Shown one piece after another: positions 51,989 to 60,945 of a DNA stretch of 64,000 nt; the first letter of the stretch is position 1; every line of letters starts with the position of its first letter. The notes under the pieces were generated by a model. It was not told where the DNA came from, made no database searches, and worked only from the letters and a program-made list of their open reading frames with translations. Made by a program: the position numbers and the translations under genes. Origin of the DNA: Pollutimonas harenae (GTDB lineage: Bacteria > Pseudomonadota > Gammaproteobacteria > Burkholderiales > Burkholderiaceae_B). Location of the stretch: contig NZ_SDQD01000001.1 in NCBI RefSeq assembly GCF_004153685.1, positions 372,001 through 436,000 on the forward strand. The letters are read 5' to 3'.

Positions 51989-53479
51989 TTATTTTGATGC
52001 CGATTTTGCAGGTCGTGCACCGAAATAGACGGAGGCGACGCAAAGCAGCAGCAACACAATAGAAAAGGGCCTCGTCACAAATTGGAGCAGCAAAGCGCCA
52101 ACATCCCCCTGCACCAGCATCATGGAGCGTGACAGGTTGGACTCGGCCATAGCACCGAGCACCAACCCCAGCACCATGGGCGCACGCGAGACCGAGAACA
52201 CTGAGAATAAATAACCAATGAGGCCAATAAACAGCATCAGGCCAATGTCCGCTACCTGGGCGCGTATGGCGTACGAACCGATAATGGCAAGCGCCAAAAT
52301 GGACGCGGCCAAGACCTCACGCGGCAACAAGATGACCTTCACACAATATTTGGCAACAAAAATGCCCACGGGAACAAAGATGATGTTGCTCAGGAACAGA
52401 CTAAAGATAAAGCCATAGGCGATATTGGGTGTGTTTTCGAATAATGCCGGTCCTGGCGCCAAACCATGAATAATCAATCCACCCATAAGTACTGCAGTAA
52501 CGGCATTTCCCGGAACGCCCAGCGTCAACAGCGGAACCAACGAACCACCTGTCACCGCGTTGTTGGCTGTCTCAGAGGCTACCAACCCTTCTTCGGAGCC
52601 TTTACCGAACATCTCGGGTGTGCGCGAGCCGCGCTTGGCCAAATCATAAGCAATAAAGCTGGCAATGCTGGAGCCCGCCCCGGGGACAATGCCAATGATC
52701 GTACCGATAATGCTCGAGCGTATCAGATTCAGCCCTTGTGCCAACGTGTCCCGTAATGTAGTCCATACTCCAGCGAAGCTGGATGTGGTTTCTTTCTTCT
52801 CTTTTTCTTCTCCCGTGATCAGGCTGATCACCTCGGGAACGGAGTACAGGCCAATCAGCGATATGACCAATGGCAGGCCATCGTACAAGACCGGCATATC
52901 AAAGGTCAGTCGCATTTCACCAGTCATGGGGTGCATACCAATCACGCTGATGATCAGACCTAAGACACCGCCGATCATGCTCTTGAGCATGTCACCTTCC
53001 GAGAGCGACGCGATAATGGTCACACCGAACAAGGCCAGCAGGAAATACTCGGGGGCCCCGAGCATCAGGGAAAATTCCGACAGTGCAGGCGCCATGAACA
53101 AGAGCACGATGGTGCTGAAAAGACCGCCCAGGCATGAGGCATACACCGACAAGCCTATCGCCCGCCCGGCCTTACCTTGCTGAGACATGGGGTAGCCATC
53201 TTGACACGTAGCAACAGCCGACGGCGTTCCTGGGATATTCAGCAAAATGGCACTAATTGACCCACTGAATGTCGAGGCCAGATAAATCCCACCCAATAGC
53301 GCCAGACCGATCTCTGGCGGGAATGAAAAGGTGACAGGGATCAGCAGGGCGACACCCATCGTGCTGGTCAGGCCGGGCAACATGCCGATGAACACACCAA
53401 CCGTGACACCAATGAACACGGCGAGCAGCATCGAGGGCGCCATAGCCGTAGCTAAGCCAACATAAAGATTCTCAAGCAT
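51989..53479 (-). CDS. tctA: Tripartite tricarboxylate transporter, large membrane subunit TctA
   Basis: A 496-residue inner-membrane protein with about 12 hydrophobic helices and the family segments GVFIGMLPGLTSTMGVALLI, LLNIPGTPSAVATCQDG, GIVPGAGSSIASFIAYDLAK and VPLLTLGVPGNAVTAVL. Together with TctB and the periplasmic TctC it imports carboxylates using ion gradients. The 9-base gap to tctB and 37 bases to the propeller gene suggest one operon. Substrate unknown. Confidence 0.94.
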   Translation of the reverse strand: MLENLYVGLATAMAPSMLLAVFIGVTVGVFIGMLPGLTSTMGVALLIPVTFSFPPEIGLALLGGIYLASTFSGSISAILLNIPGTPSAVATCQDGYPMSQQGKAGRAIGLSVYASCLGGLFSTIVLLFMAPALSEFSLMLGAPEYFLLALFGVTIIASLSEGDMLKSMIGGVLGLIISVIGMHPMTGEMRLTFDMPVLYDGLPLVISLIGLYSVPEVISLITGEEKEKKETTSSFAGVWTTLRDTLAQGLNLIRSSIIGTIIGIVPGAGSSIASFIAYDLAKRGSRTPEMFGKGSEEGLVASETANNAVTGGSLVPLLTLGVPGNAVTAVLMGGLIIHGLAPGPALFENTPNIAYGFIFSLFLSNIIFVPVGIFVAKYCVKVILLPREVLAASILALAIIGSYAIRAQVADIGLMLFIGLIGYLFSVFSVSRAPMVLGLVLGAMAESNLSRSMMLVQGDVGALLLQFVTRPFSIVLLLLCVASVYFGARPAKSASK

Positions 53480-53488
53480 CCTGCATCC

Positions 53489-53965
53489 TTAAAAAAACTT
53501 GAAGAACTGATCTATGGGGATGCGGCTGTCAGGCAGCGACACATTAAGAAATCCGAAGAACACGATATATATGAACAATGACAGCCCTATCGCATACAAC
53601 AGATGCAAAAGCCGGTGATGTCCGGCAATCAGCACTTGTCCCGCATAGATCAACAGGAAAAATGAGACCAGGAAGCCAATCATCGGAATCAGTAGGGCAC
53701 AAGCCCCTACTAAAACGAAAATTAGCAGCGCTTTGCCGTGCGCGCTTACGGCACTGGATGTCGACGCTACCTGGTCTGGATGCTGGTACGAACGCGTTAG
53801 CACGACAACCAGATAGGCAATGCTCATCAAAGTCATAGCCAGGGCAAGCCCTCGCAGCAGGACTGATGAGTCGTAGGAATAACTGAATGCTTCCCAAGTT
53901 AAGAACACACTAAGAAGGGATGCAGAAATAGCAAAGACAATATCTTTTTGCTTACTGTGAGACAT
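53489..53965 (-). CDS. tctB: Tripartite tricarboxylate transporter, small membrane subunit TctB
   Basis: A 158-residue protein with four hydrophobic helices (about 10-30, 35-55, 80-115 and 125-145), normal for the TctB/DUF1468 family. ATG 53965 follows AAAGG; longer starts to 54010 are less likely. TctB assists TctA in the membrane. It lies between tctC and tctA with small gaps. Confidence 0.85.
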   Translation of the reverse strand: MSHSKQKDIVFAISASLLSVFLTWEAFSYSYDSSVLLRGLALAMTLMSIAYLVVVLTRSYQHPDQVASTSSAVSAHGKALLIFVLVGACALLIPMIGFLVSFFLLIYAGQVLIAGHHRLLHLLYAIGLSLFIYIVFFGFLNVSLPDSRIPIDQFFKFF

Positions 53966-54016
53966 GAGGGTGCCTTTGTGCGTGCCAGAGCAGCCAGTGC
54001 CCTGGCACACGCCAAT

Positions 54017-54979
54017 TTATTTCATTAAATCAATATATTGTTTGGCTTCAGTACGGGATGCCTGCAGTTCCTTTTCAAACTCTTCGGCGCCCATATAGGT
54101 CAGTACAACACCCATCTTTTCCGAAGCAGCCTGAAACTCAGGATCGGCCAGGAGCTGCTGGAAGGCATCCTGCAGCTTTGCGATACGTTCAGGTGCTAAA
54201 CCTTTAGGTGCAGCGACGCCACGGATGGCGGTGCCAACGCCTGGTACCGTTTTACCAGCAGCTTCGGTGGCTGTTGGCGTATTCGGATACGAGGGATGAG
54301 ATGCCTTGCTGAAAATGGCGAGCGGACGGATACGACCAGATTCCACAAGCTGCAAAGCAGAACTGGCCGTGAGTAGCGCAGCCTGTACCTCGTTACCCAA
54401 TAACCCGGTGGATGCTGGCCCCGAGCCGCTATAACTAATGAAATTCACGTCAACACCAAGCGCGTCTTCAAGTGCAGCCGCTTGCAGGTGAACATTCGAT
54501 TGCGGCCCATCTCCACCCACGTTGAGCTTACCAGGCTGTTCTTTCACCTTGTTGATGAACGAAGCAAAATCAGTAATATCGCTTTTTTCGTTAACGGCCA
54601 GAATAATGGGGTCGGACTGAATATTGGCGATAGGCTGGAAATCATCCAGCGTGTATTCCACACCCTTACGCATCAGCTCGATCATGAAAACGGAAGGAGA
54701 GCTGAGCAGGCCAATGGTGTAGCCATCAGGTTTGGACTTGGCAAGGCGTGTGAAGCCAATTTGACCGCCTGCACCCGGTGTGTTTTCCACAACCATCCGG
54801 ACACCAAGATAAGGTTCGATATGCTTGGCCATCAGGCGAGCAACGGTATCGTTACCACCGCCGGGCGAATACGCCACGGTCATGGTGATTGGCTTTTCCG
54901 GGAAGCTGTCGGCATGAGCTGCGCTGACGACAACAGACGCCGACAGGGCGACGAGGCTGGATAGGATGAGTCTTTTCAT
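54017..54979 (-). CDS. tctC: Periplasmic solute-binding protein, TctC/Bug family
   Basis: A 320-residue binding protein with a signal peptide (MKRLILSSLVALSASVVVSA, about 1-23). Bug features: PEKPITMTVAYSPGGGNDTVARLM, VVENTPGAGGQIGF, YTIGLLSSPSVF, and GVAAPKGLAPERIAKLQDAF. Bug proteins bind carboxylates such as citrate, glutarate or aromatic acids. The first gene after the GntR regulator, 19 bases downstream. Ligand unknown. Confidence 0.93.
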   Translation of the reverse strand: MKRLILSSLVALSASVVVSAAHADSFPEKPITMTVAYSPGGGNDTVARLMAKHIEPYLGVRMVVENTPGAGGQIGFTRLAKSKPDGYTIGLLSSPSVFMIELMRKGVEYTLDDFQPIANIQSDPIILAVNEKSDITDFASFINKVKEQPGKLNVGGDGPQSNVHLQAAALEDALGVDVNFISYSGSGPASTGLLGNEVQAALLTASSALQLVESGRIRPLAIFSKASHPSYPNTPTATEAAGKTVPGVGTAIRGVAAPKGLAPERIAKLQDAFQQLLADPEFQAASEKMGVVLTYMGAEEFEKELQASRTEAKQYIDLMK

Positions 54980-54998
54980 AACTGTGTTCTCCGAATGA

Positions 54999-55748
54999 TT
55001 ATTTAGCTTTTATCTTCAATAAATGTCGACAACGATGGCGGCTGAAAAGCCACTGACTGAAAACGACGGGATGACCTTCCTGATCAAATGAGGTGCGCTC
55101 ATTGAGCAGGCCTGCAGCGGGCAGCTCCGACACATGCAGTGCCTGGGCATCCTGTTCTGCTAATAAAACCGGATCCAGAACTAGCGTTACTTCACCTATC
55201 TGAACACCATAATCGTCACGAATTTTCTGCGAAAACAATTTGGTGGTCAGAAAATCGTCTGATGACAAATTCGAGAATCGTGACAGTGAAAGGTAGATGG
55301 TCTCGATAAACAGAGGGGTTTCATCAGCTTTGCGAACCCGTACAACCTTGATGAGGTTTGAGTTGGTTGGCACAGCCAGGATGGTGGCAATATCCGCTGA
55401 ACGAAAGTCTGTTTGAAAGGTGAGCAGCTCGATCTGGTTGGAATGTCCGCTGGCTTCTATCTGGAGGTCGAAATCATGTACGCCCAACAAATCGCGGCTG
55501 ACCACATCTGGATGCGCGACGAAATTACCCGCGCCGCGACGTGTTTCGACCAGTTCTTTGCGCTTCAAGACGCCAATGGCTTCGCGTACGGTAATACGGC
55601 TGACACCATAGGCCTCGCCGAGCTGACGCTCGGTAGGTAGTGGCGCGCCGACAGGCAATCGCCCGCTGGCAATTTCATGTTCAACCACATTCGCAATCTG
55701 TATATAGAGCGGAAGATGATCGGTTTTGGAAACGGTTTTACTTAGCAT
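54999..55748 (-). CDS. GntR-family (HutC/UTRA) transcriptional regulator
   Basis: A 249-residue regulator from ATG 55748, preceded by AAGG. The N-terminal winged helix (about 10-75) has LPLYIQIANVVEHEIASG and QLGEAYGVSRITVREAIGVLKRKELVETRRGAGNFV. The UTRA effector domain (about 90-240) follows. It heads the tctC-tctB-tctA-propeller series on the same strand, so it probably controls the transport genes in response to the imported molecule. Candidate operators lie just upstream. Confidence 0.9.
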   Translation of the reverse strand: MLSKTVSKTDHLPLYIQIANVVEHEIASGRLPVGAPLPTERQLGEAYGVSRITVREAIGVLKRKELVETRRGAGNFVAHPDVVSRDLLGVHDFDLQIEASGHSNQIELLTFQTDFRSADIATILAVPTNSNLIKVVRVRKADETPLFIETIYLSLSRFSNLSSDDFLTTKLFSQKIRDDYGVQIGEVTLVLDPVLLAEQDAQALHVSELPAAGLLNERTSFDQEGHPVVFSQWLFSRHRCRHLLKIKAK

Positions 55749-55761
55749 ATAGCACCTTATC

Positions 55762-55822
55762 AAGACGACAGGATGTCATGACGTCTTATCACGATATTAA
55801 CGTATGACAGCAAAATCGTCAT
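55762..55822. promoter_or_regulatory. Inverted repeats upstream of the GntR gene
   Basis: AAGACG (55762-55767) and CGTCTT (55782-55787) form a perfect dyad, and ATGAC (55804-55808) / GTCAT (55818-55822) a second, both immediately upstream of the GntR start. They suit an autoregulatory operator of the GntR/HutC family; no sequence match to a known consensus is claimed. The rest of 55823-56176 has no supported gene; a 70-codon minus frame at 55946-56158 shows no ribosome site. Confidence 0.4.
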
Positions 55823-56176
55823 TCTGGAAAACCCTTGGCTCATAAGGGGAAGAAGTCAGCCCGTCAATATTTCCTACGTTCCGGAGGAACGTAACAAAGA
55901 GGTTCGCCAGCGCCAATTTTTAATTTATATTTTTATTTCAATGGGTTAGGTTTTTAGAGCCGGCTGTTTTGGGCACCTGCTTCGTATTGACCACAGCCGT
56001 TTTGCGCCAGGCGCAGCAGCTGCCTTGGGTGGAGCCAGAGAAAAAAATGGCTGAATAACAGGCTCAAGTGACATCGAACCCCAGAGCATCAGGCCGCAGA
56101 TTCTGCCAACCTGATCTATCTCCGGTCTGGTGCTGGCTGCCCTCAGTGCTGCCAGCACTCCAAGTTTCGCGGCCGC

Positions 56177-57193
56177 CTACCGAACCGGCAGCCCATACAT
56201 CAGCCCGCCATCCGTCCATTGGGCATTCAAGCCACGCTCTATCTGCAAGGCACTGCCCTTGCCTACATTACGCTCGAAACTCTCGCCGTAATTGCCAACT
56301 TGCTTGATGATGTTATAGGCCCATTTTTCATCTACGCCCAGATTTTTGCCTGCGCCTTCCGTCACCCCTAACAAGCGCTTCACGTTCGGGTTTTCGCTTT
56401 TCAGCTTCTCATCCACATTGGCCGATGTGATGCCCAGCTCTTCAGCGCCTATCATCGCCTGCAAGGACCACTTCACCACATTCAGCCAGCGATCATCACC
56501 CTGGCGAACGAACGGCCCCAGCGGCTCTTTGGAAATGATCTCGGGCAGTACCTGATAATCGTCGGGATTCGAGAGCTTCGATATACGGATGGAAGCCAGG
56601 CCTGAAGCGTCGGTCGTGAATACATCGCAGCGGCCGGCTGCAAACGCATTGACTACTTCGTTGAATTGCTCGATCACTACAGGCTTGTATGTAATGTTGT
56701 TGGCTCGCGCCCAGTCAGCCATGGTGTTCTCGTTGGATGTACCCGTCTGCATGCACACTGAGGCACCGTCCAGCTCTTTGGCGCTGTTAACACCCAAAGA
56801 CTTGGGCACCAGAAAGCCCTGGCCATCGTAAAAATTGACGCCTGCCGAAATTGCCCCCAAGGCGGTGTCGCGCTGTTGCGTAACCGTGGTGTTACGTGCC
56901 AGCAGATCGATCTCGCCAGACTGCAAGGCTGTAAAGCGTTGTTGTGAACTCAGCGGCACGGCCTTGAATTTTTCTGCATCACCCAGCGCTGCGGCGGCAA
57001 CAGCCCGGCACAGGTCTACATCAAGCCCTTGCCACACACCCTTGGCATCGGGTGCTGAAAAACCGGCAAAGCCGGTGGTTACACCACAATGGACCACGCC
57101 ACGCTCTTTGACCACATCGAGCGTATCGGCGTGAGCGGTTGAAAAGCCAGCGGCCAGGACAGCCAATCCGGCGACATACTTGAATTTGCGCAT
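56177..57193 (-). CDS. Polar amino-acid ABC transporter substrate-binding protein (AapJ-like)
   Basis: A 338-residue periplasmic protein from ATG 57193, preceded by GGGG. Signal peptide MRKFKYVAGLAVLAAGFSTAHA. The body matches the general L-amino-acid binding family AapJ: GVVHCGVTTGFAGFSAPDAKGVWQGLDVDLCRAVAAAALGD, LARNTTVTQQRDT, CMQTGTSNENTMADW and the C-terminal AYNIIKQVGNYGESFERN. No permease or ATPase genes (aapQMP) adjoin it in the window, so it may work with a transporter encoded elsewhere. Confidence 0.88.
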   Translation of the reverse strand: MRKFKYVAGLAVLAAGFSTAHADTLDVVKERGVVHCGVTTGFAGFSAPDAKGVWQGLDVDLCRAVAAAALGDAEKFKAVPLSSQQRFTALQSGEIDLLARNTTVTQQRDTALGAISAGVNFYDGQGFLVPKSLGVNSAKELDGASVCMQTGTSNENTMADWARANNITYKPVVIEQFNEVVNAFAAGRCDVFTTDASGLASIRISKLSNPDDYQVLPEIISKEPLGPFVRQGDDRWLNVVKWSLQAMIGAEELGITSANVDEKLKSENPNVKRLLGVTEGAGKNLGVDEKWAYNIIKQVGNYGESFERNVGKGSALQIERGLNAQWTDGGLMYGLPVR

Positions 57194-57269
57194 GAACATC
57201 CCCTATTTAGAAACAACAAGCGTTTGAGCGCATGTTACTGCAATCAGCCAGGGGATAAGGCACATAAAC

Positions 57270-58544
57270 TTATTCGTAATTGCGTATATCGTCGATGACC
57301 TTGCCATCATTGGGCAAACTGCCTGGTGCCACCGGCTCGATATCAGCCCTCAACTTGGTCAGCTCGCGCACCGAGCCCGCAATGCGAGCAAGAGCCTCCT
57401 GGTCATGCTGCACCACCTCAACCTGAAGCGCCATAACGTCGCTGCCGACCTTGCCACTGATTACCAGCCTGGCCTTCTGGATGTCCGGGTGCCGCTTCAG
57501 CACACTGGCCACTTGCGCGGGATGCACGAACATGCCTCGTACCTTGGTGGTTTGATCGGCCCGACCCATCCAGCCCTTGATGCGCATGTTGCTGCGGCCG
57601 CAAGGCGAGCGACCAGGCATCAGTACCGACAAGTCACCTGTGCCGAAACGAACCAATGGGTAATCGGGGTTCAGGGTGGTGACAACGACTTCGCCTACTT
57701 CACCATCCTGGACGGGCTCGTTGCTTCCTGGACGTACGATTTCAAGAATGATGTCTTCATTCACTACCAGGCCATCACGGGCACTGGTCTCGTAAGCCAT
57801 CATGCCCAGGTCAGCGCTGCCATAGGCCTGGTAGCCGTTGATGCCGCGCTCGGCAAACCACTTGCACAAGGACGGAGGAAACGCTTCGCCCGAAAACAGA
57901 GCCCGTTTGAGCGAGGGCAAAGCCACGCCCAGTTCATCGGCCTTTTCAAGAATAATTTTCAAAAAGCTGGGTGTGCCGGTGTACCCGGCAGGTGCCAGAT
58001 CGGCAATGGCTTGTACCTGTTGTTCCGTTTGCCCCACCCCACCCGGAAACACCGTACAACCCAACGCATGGGCCGCGGTCTCCATCATGGAGCCAGCTGG
58101 CGTGAAATGGTAAGAAAAGCAGTTATAAACCAGCTCGCCCGAACGAAAACCAGCCGCATACAGTGAGCGGGCGAAGCCCCAATAGTCTTTGCGTTGGCTT
58201 TCGGGTTCGTAGATGGGGCCTGGCGAAGCGAACACACGAGCGGCTTCACCCCAGCCTATCGCCGAAAATCCGCCAAACAGTCGGCTGACCTGCGGTAGAC
58301 CCTGTCCCGCCTGACCTTGCCGCATGGCCAGTTGCGCCTCCAGCAACTCGCTTTTGCGTATGACAGGAATTTGTGCAAGATCGGCCCGGCTACGAACCGC
58401 ATTGACATCAAGCCCCTGCAGTTGCTGTGCAATAGCCGGCGCGCGCTCGCAAGCGCGCCTCAGTGCATCCGGCAGGCGCGCCAGCAAATGTTGCTCGCGT
58501 TCGGTGGCATTTGCCGCCTCACGATCTTCGTAGTACTTGCTCAT
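57270..58544 (-). CDS. Phenylacetate-CoA ligase-like (PaaK family) AMP-forming ligase
   Basis: A 424-residue adenylate-forming enzyme close to PaaK. AMP-binding region: GYTGTPSFLKIILEKA (about 175-190), GINGYQAYGSADLGMMAYET (about 240-260), and the C-terminal lid NPDYPLVRFGTGDLS...GRADQTTKVRGMFVHPAQVASVL. Such enzymes activate aryl acids to CoA thioesters. It is the last gene of the liv-type cluster, 67 bases after livF, suggesting that the imported compound is an aromatic or similar carboxylic acid. Substrate unproven. Confidence 0.85.
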   Translation of the reverse strand: MSKYYEDREAANATEREQHLLARLPDALRRACERAPAIAQQLQGLDVNAVRSRADLAQIPVIRKSELLEAQLAMRQGQAGQGLPQVSRLFGGFSAIGWGEAARVFASPGPIYEPESQRKDYWGFARSLYAAGFRSGELVYNCFSYHFTPAGSMMETAAHALGCTVFPGGVGQTEQQVQAIADLAPAGYTGTPSFLKIILEKADELGVALPSLKRALFSGEAFPPSLCKWFAERGINGYQAYGSADLGMMAYETSARDGLVVNEDIILEIVRPGSNEPVQDGEVGEVVVTTLNPDYPLVRFGTGDLSVLMPGRSPCGRSNMRIKGWMGRADQTTKVRGMFVHPAQVASVLKRHPDIQKARLVISGKVGSDVMALQVEVVQHDQEALARIAGSVRELTKLRADIEPVAPGSLPNDGKVIDDIRNYE

Positions 58545-58611
58545 GATTTACCCCACCAGGCCGTATGACCCGGTCGCAAAAGTTTGCTCCCACGCTATTA
58601 CTGGCCAGCCC

Positions 58612-59442
58612 CTAAGCCAGCCAGCGCTTGCGTCGTCGATAGAATTTGGTATCGCGAAAGTTCTTGCGTTCACCGCTGGACACGCCCAGATAGAACTCCT
58701 TGACGTCCTCGTTCTCGGCCAGTTCGCGCGCCTCGCCATCCATCATGACGCGGCCATTTTCCAAAATGTAGCCATAGTCGGCATAACGCAAAGCGATATT
58801 CGTGTTTTGCTCGGCCAACAGGAAACTGACTTGCTCGCGCTGGTTCAGATCCTGGACGATCTCAAAGATTTCTTCCACAATCTGCGGCGCCAGACCCATG
58901 GAGGGTTCGTCGAGCAAAATCATGGTTGGACTGGCCATCAGGGCGCGCCCTATCGCCGTCATTTGCTGCTCGCCACCCGAGGTATACCCGGACTGAGTAC
59001 CGCGACGCTGCTTGAGCCGTGGAAAATACTGATAAACCTTATCGAGCGAAGCAGTGAGCTCACCTCGACTGATCTGGCGCGTGTAGGCACCCGTCAGCAG
59101 ATTTTCCTCGATGGTCAGGTGCGCAAAGCAATGGCGCCCCTCCATGACCTGCACCACGCCGCGCTTGACGAGATCGGCCGGCGTCAGTTTTTCGATACGC
59201 TCTCCGCGATAATCGATACTGCCTTTGGTGACATCACCCCGCTCTGCCTTAAGCAGATTGGACACCGCACGCAAGGTGGTGGTTTTTCCCGCGCCATTGG
59301 CACCCAGCAAAGCCACGATCTTTCCTTCCGGCACGCACAAGGAAACCCCCTTGAGCACCAGAATTACGTGGTTGTAGATGACCTCAATGCCGTTGACATT
59401 AAGGAGAATGTTTGGGGTCTCGGCCTGAACAGTCGCATTCAT
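58612..59442 (-). CDS. livF: ABC transporter ATP-binding protein LivF-like
   Basis: A 276-residue ATPase with Walker A GANGAGKTTT (about 45-54), the signature-type segment TSGGEQQMTAIGRALM and Walker B TMILLDEPSMGLAP. The LivF type pairs with LivG in branched-chain amino-acid or aromatic acid uptake. The N-terminal extension has an unusual VYNHVILVLKGVSL reading. The C-terminus is extended beyond ordinary LivF by about 35 basic residues (NFRDTKFYRRRKRWLA), a feature of this subgroup. Confidence 0.92.
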   Translation of the reverse strand: MNATVQAETPNILLNVNGIEVIYNHVILVLKGVSLCVPEGKIVALLGANGAGKTTTLRAVSNLLKAERGDVTKGSIDYRGERIEKLTPADLVKRGVVQVMEGRHCFAHLTIEENLLTGAYTRQISRGELTASLDKVYQYFPRLKQRRGTQSGYTSGGEQQMTAIGRALMASPTMILLDEPSMGLAPQIVEEIFEIVQDLNQREQVSFLLAEQNTNIALRYADYGYILENGRVMMDGEARELAENEDVKEFYLGVSSGERKNFRDTKFYRRRKRWLA

Positions 59443-59511
59443 ACTTGTGTTTCCAGTAATGGCCAGATCCGGCGGCCGCTTACGACGGCCGCCGGCAGCC
59501 TGGCACTACAC

Positions 59512-60837
59512 TTAGCCCTCGCAGTTACGAACTTCGAGTTTCTTTTCTTTGGCGTACTTGGCGGCAAGTTCCTTGACCAGCGGCCCCACATACTTCTTGT
59601 CGGACTGATACCAGTCGGACGCGATTTCAAACTTGGAGCCATTCCATTGAATGATTCGCGCCCAGTCATCACCCATGTGATTGCTGCACGAAGTTTTGAC
59701 CGGCTTCATCAACTTAGCGAAACCGAGTTCTTCGAGGCGCTCCTGTGTGATGTTCAGGTTTTCGAATCCCCAGCGGACTTGCTCAGGCGTCATGTGCTTG
59801 CCTTTGCCATATTTCTCTTGGGCGGTACGTATGGCTTCGACCTGCAGCATGGAAATCATCATGCCGCGCGTGTGGGCGATGGTGCCTACATATTTTCCAT
59901 CGGTATCAGTGCCCTGGCCCTTGTCGTAGACGTATTTCTTCAGGTCTTGGTGAACCTTGCCGTGGTCTGCACTGTTATGAATGGTGATACCGTTGTAACC
60001 CTTGGCCACCGCGCCCAGATCCTGAACGTCGTTCTCGGAGCTGGCCCACCAAATGCCATACATCTTGTCACGGGGATAGCCCACAGCCTGAGCTTCGCGT
60101 ATGGCCGTCGGCGTCATGATGCCCGCACTCCAGAGCAACAGGAAGTCGGGGCGACTTTGGCGTACCTGCAACCAGGTTGATTTTTGCTGCACGCCAGGGG
60201 CTGTTACCGGATAGAGCAGGAGCTCGAAACCATTGGCTTCAGCACGTTTCTTCAAGAGTGCGATAGGTTCCTTGCCATAAGGCGAATCATGGTAGACCAG
60301 CGCAATCTTCTTACCCTTGAGCTTGTCTTCGCCGCCCAGCTTTTTCGCAATGTCCTGAATCATGACATCGGCAGCAGTCCAGTACGTACCCAACAGCGGG
60401 AAGTTCCACTTGAATACAGAGCCATCAGCTGACTGAGACAGGCCGTAGCCCACTGTTTCGATGGAGAAGCCATCGACAATAGCTTTGTCGGTGAGTGCAA
60501 ACGTAATACCGGTGGACTGCGTATCGAAGCCCGATGCACCGCCATGACTGTTCTTGAGGCGCTCATAGCACTCAACGCCGCGGTCGGTCGCGTAGGCGGT
60601 CTCGCACTCTTCGTAGACAATCTTTACGCCGTTGATACCACCATCGCGCTCATTGACCAATTTAAGATAATCCATCTTGCCGTCAGCCCATGGAATACCC
60701 AATGGCGCGAACGAGCCAGTGCGATAGGCCAGCAGCGGTATGAACTGCTCGTCGGCGGCCGCCGCCGGCAAAGATGCCGTAGCCAGGGTACCTGCCACAG
60801 CAATCATGGCTGCAGCCAATTTAAATGAACGTTTCAT
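59512..60837 (-). CDS. ABC transporter periplasmic binding protein, LivK-like
   Basis: A 441-residue periplasmic type I binding protein from ATG 60837, which follows AGGAGG with eight bases spacing. Signal peptide to about residue 27 (ASLPAAAA). The mature protein has two Rossmann-like lobes with family pieces FIPLLAYRTGSFAPLGIPWADGK, NERDGGINGVKIVYEECE, LLWSAGIMTPTAIREAQAVGYP and a C-terminal IQWNGSKFEIASDWYQSDKKYV. It is longer than ordinary LivK (about 370), typical of the family annotated for aromatic or short-chain acid uptake. Expressed between livM and livF. Confidence 0.88.
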   Translation of the reverse strand: MKRSFKLAAAMIAVAGTLATASLPAAAADEQFIPLLAYRTGSFAPLGIPWADGKMDYLKLVNERDGGINGVKIVYEECETAYATDRGVECYERLKNSHGGASGFDTQSTGITFALTDKAIVDGFSIETVGYGLSQSADGSVFKWNFPLLGTYWTAADVMIQDIAKKLGGEDKLKGKKIALVYHDSPYGKEPIALLKKRAEANGFELLLYPVTAPGVQQKSTWLQVRQSRPDFLLLWSAGIMTPTAIREAQAVGYPRDKMYGIWWASSENDVQDLGAVAKGYNGITIHNSADHGKVHQDLKKYVYDKGQGTDTDGKYVGTIAHTRGMMISMLQVEAIRTAQEKYGKGKHMTPEQVRWGFENLNITQERLEELGFAKLMKPVKTSCSNHMGDDWARIIQWNGSKFEIASDWYQSDKKYVGPLVKELAAKYAKEKKLEVRNCEG

Positions 60838-60945
60838 CTCCAAGTCCTCCTGATGGTGTCTATATGCACCGTTTGCGTTTCGACATGGCCTGAACCGACC
60901 AGCCGGGTTACTGATGTGTTGCCAAAAACAGAGGCCTTCCCTTGG

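Noticed and set aside
55946-56158. 70-codon minus-strand ORF in the gap before the amino-acid binding protein
   Set aside because: No ribosome site and no recognisable features; listed as intergenic.
58537-60180. 547-codon plus-strand ORF
   Set aside because: Antisense to livF and the binding protein gene, crossing both genes and their gap; no family features.
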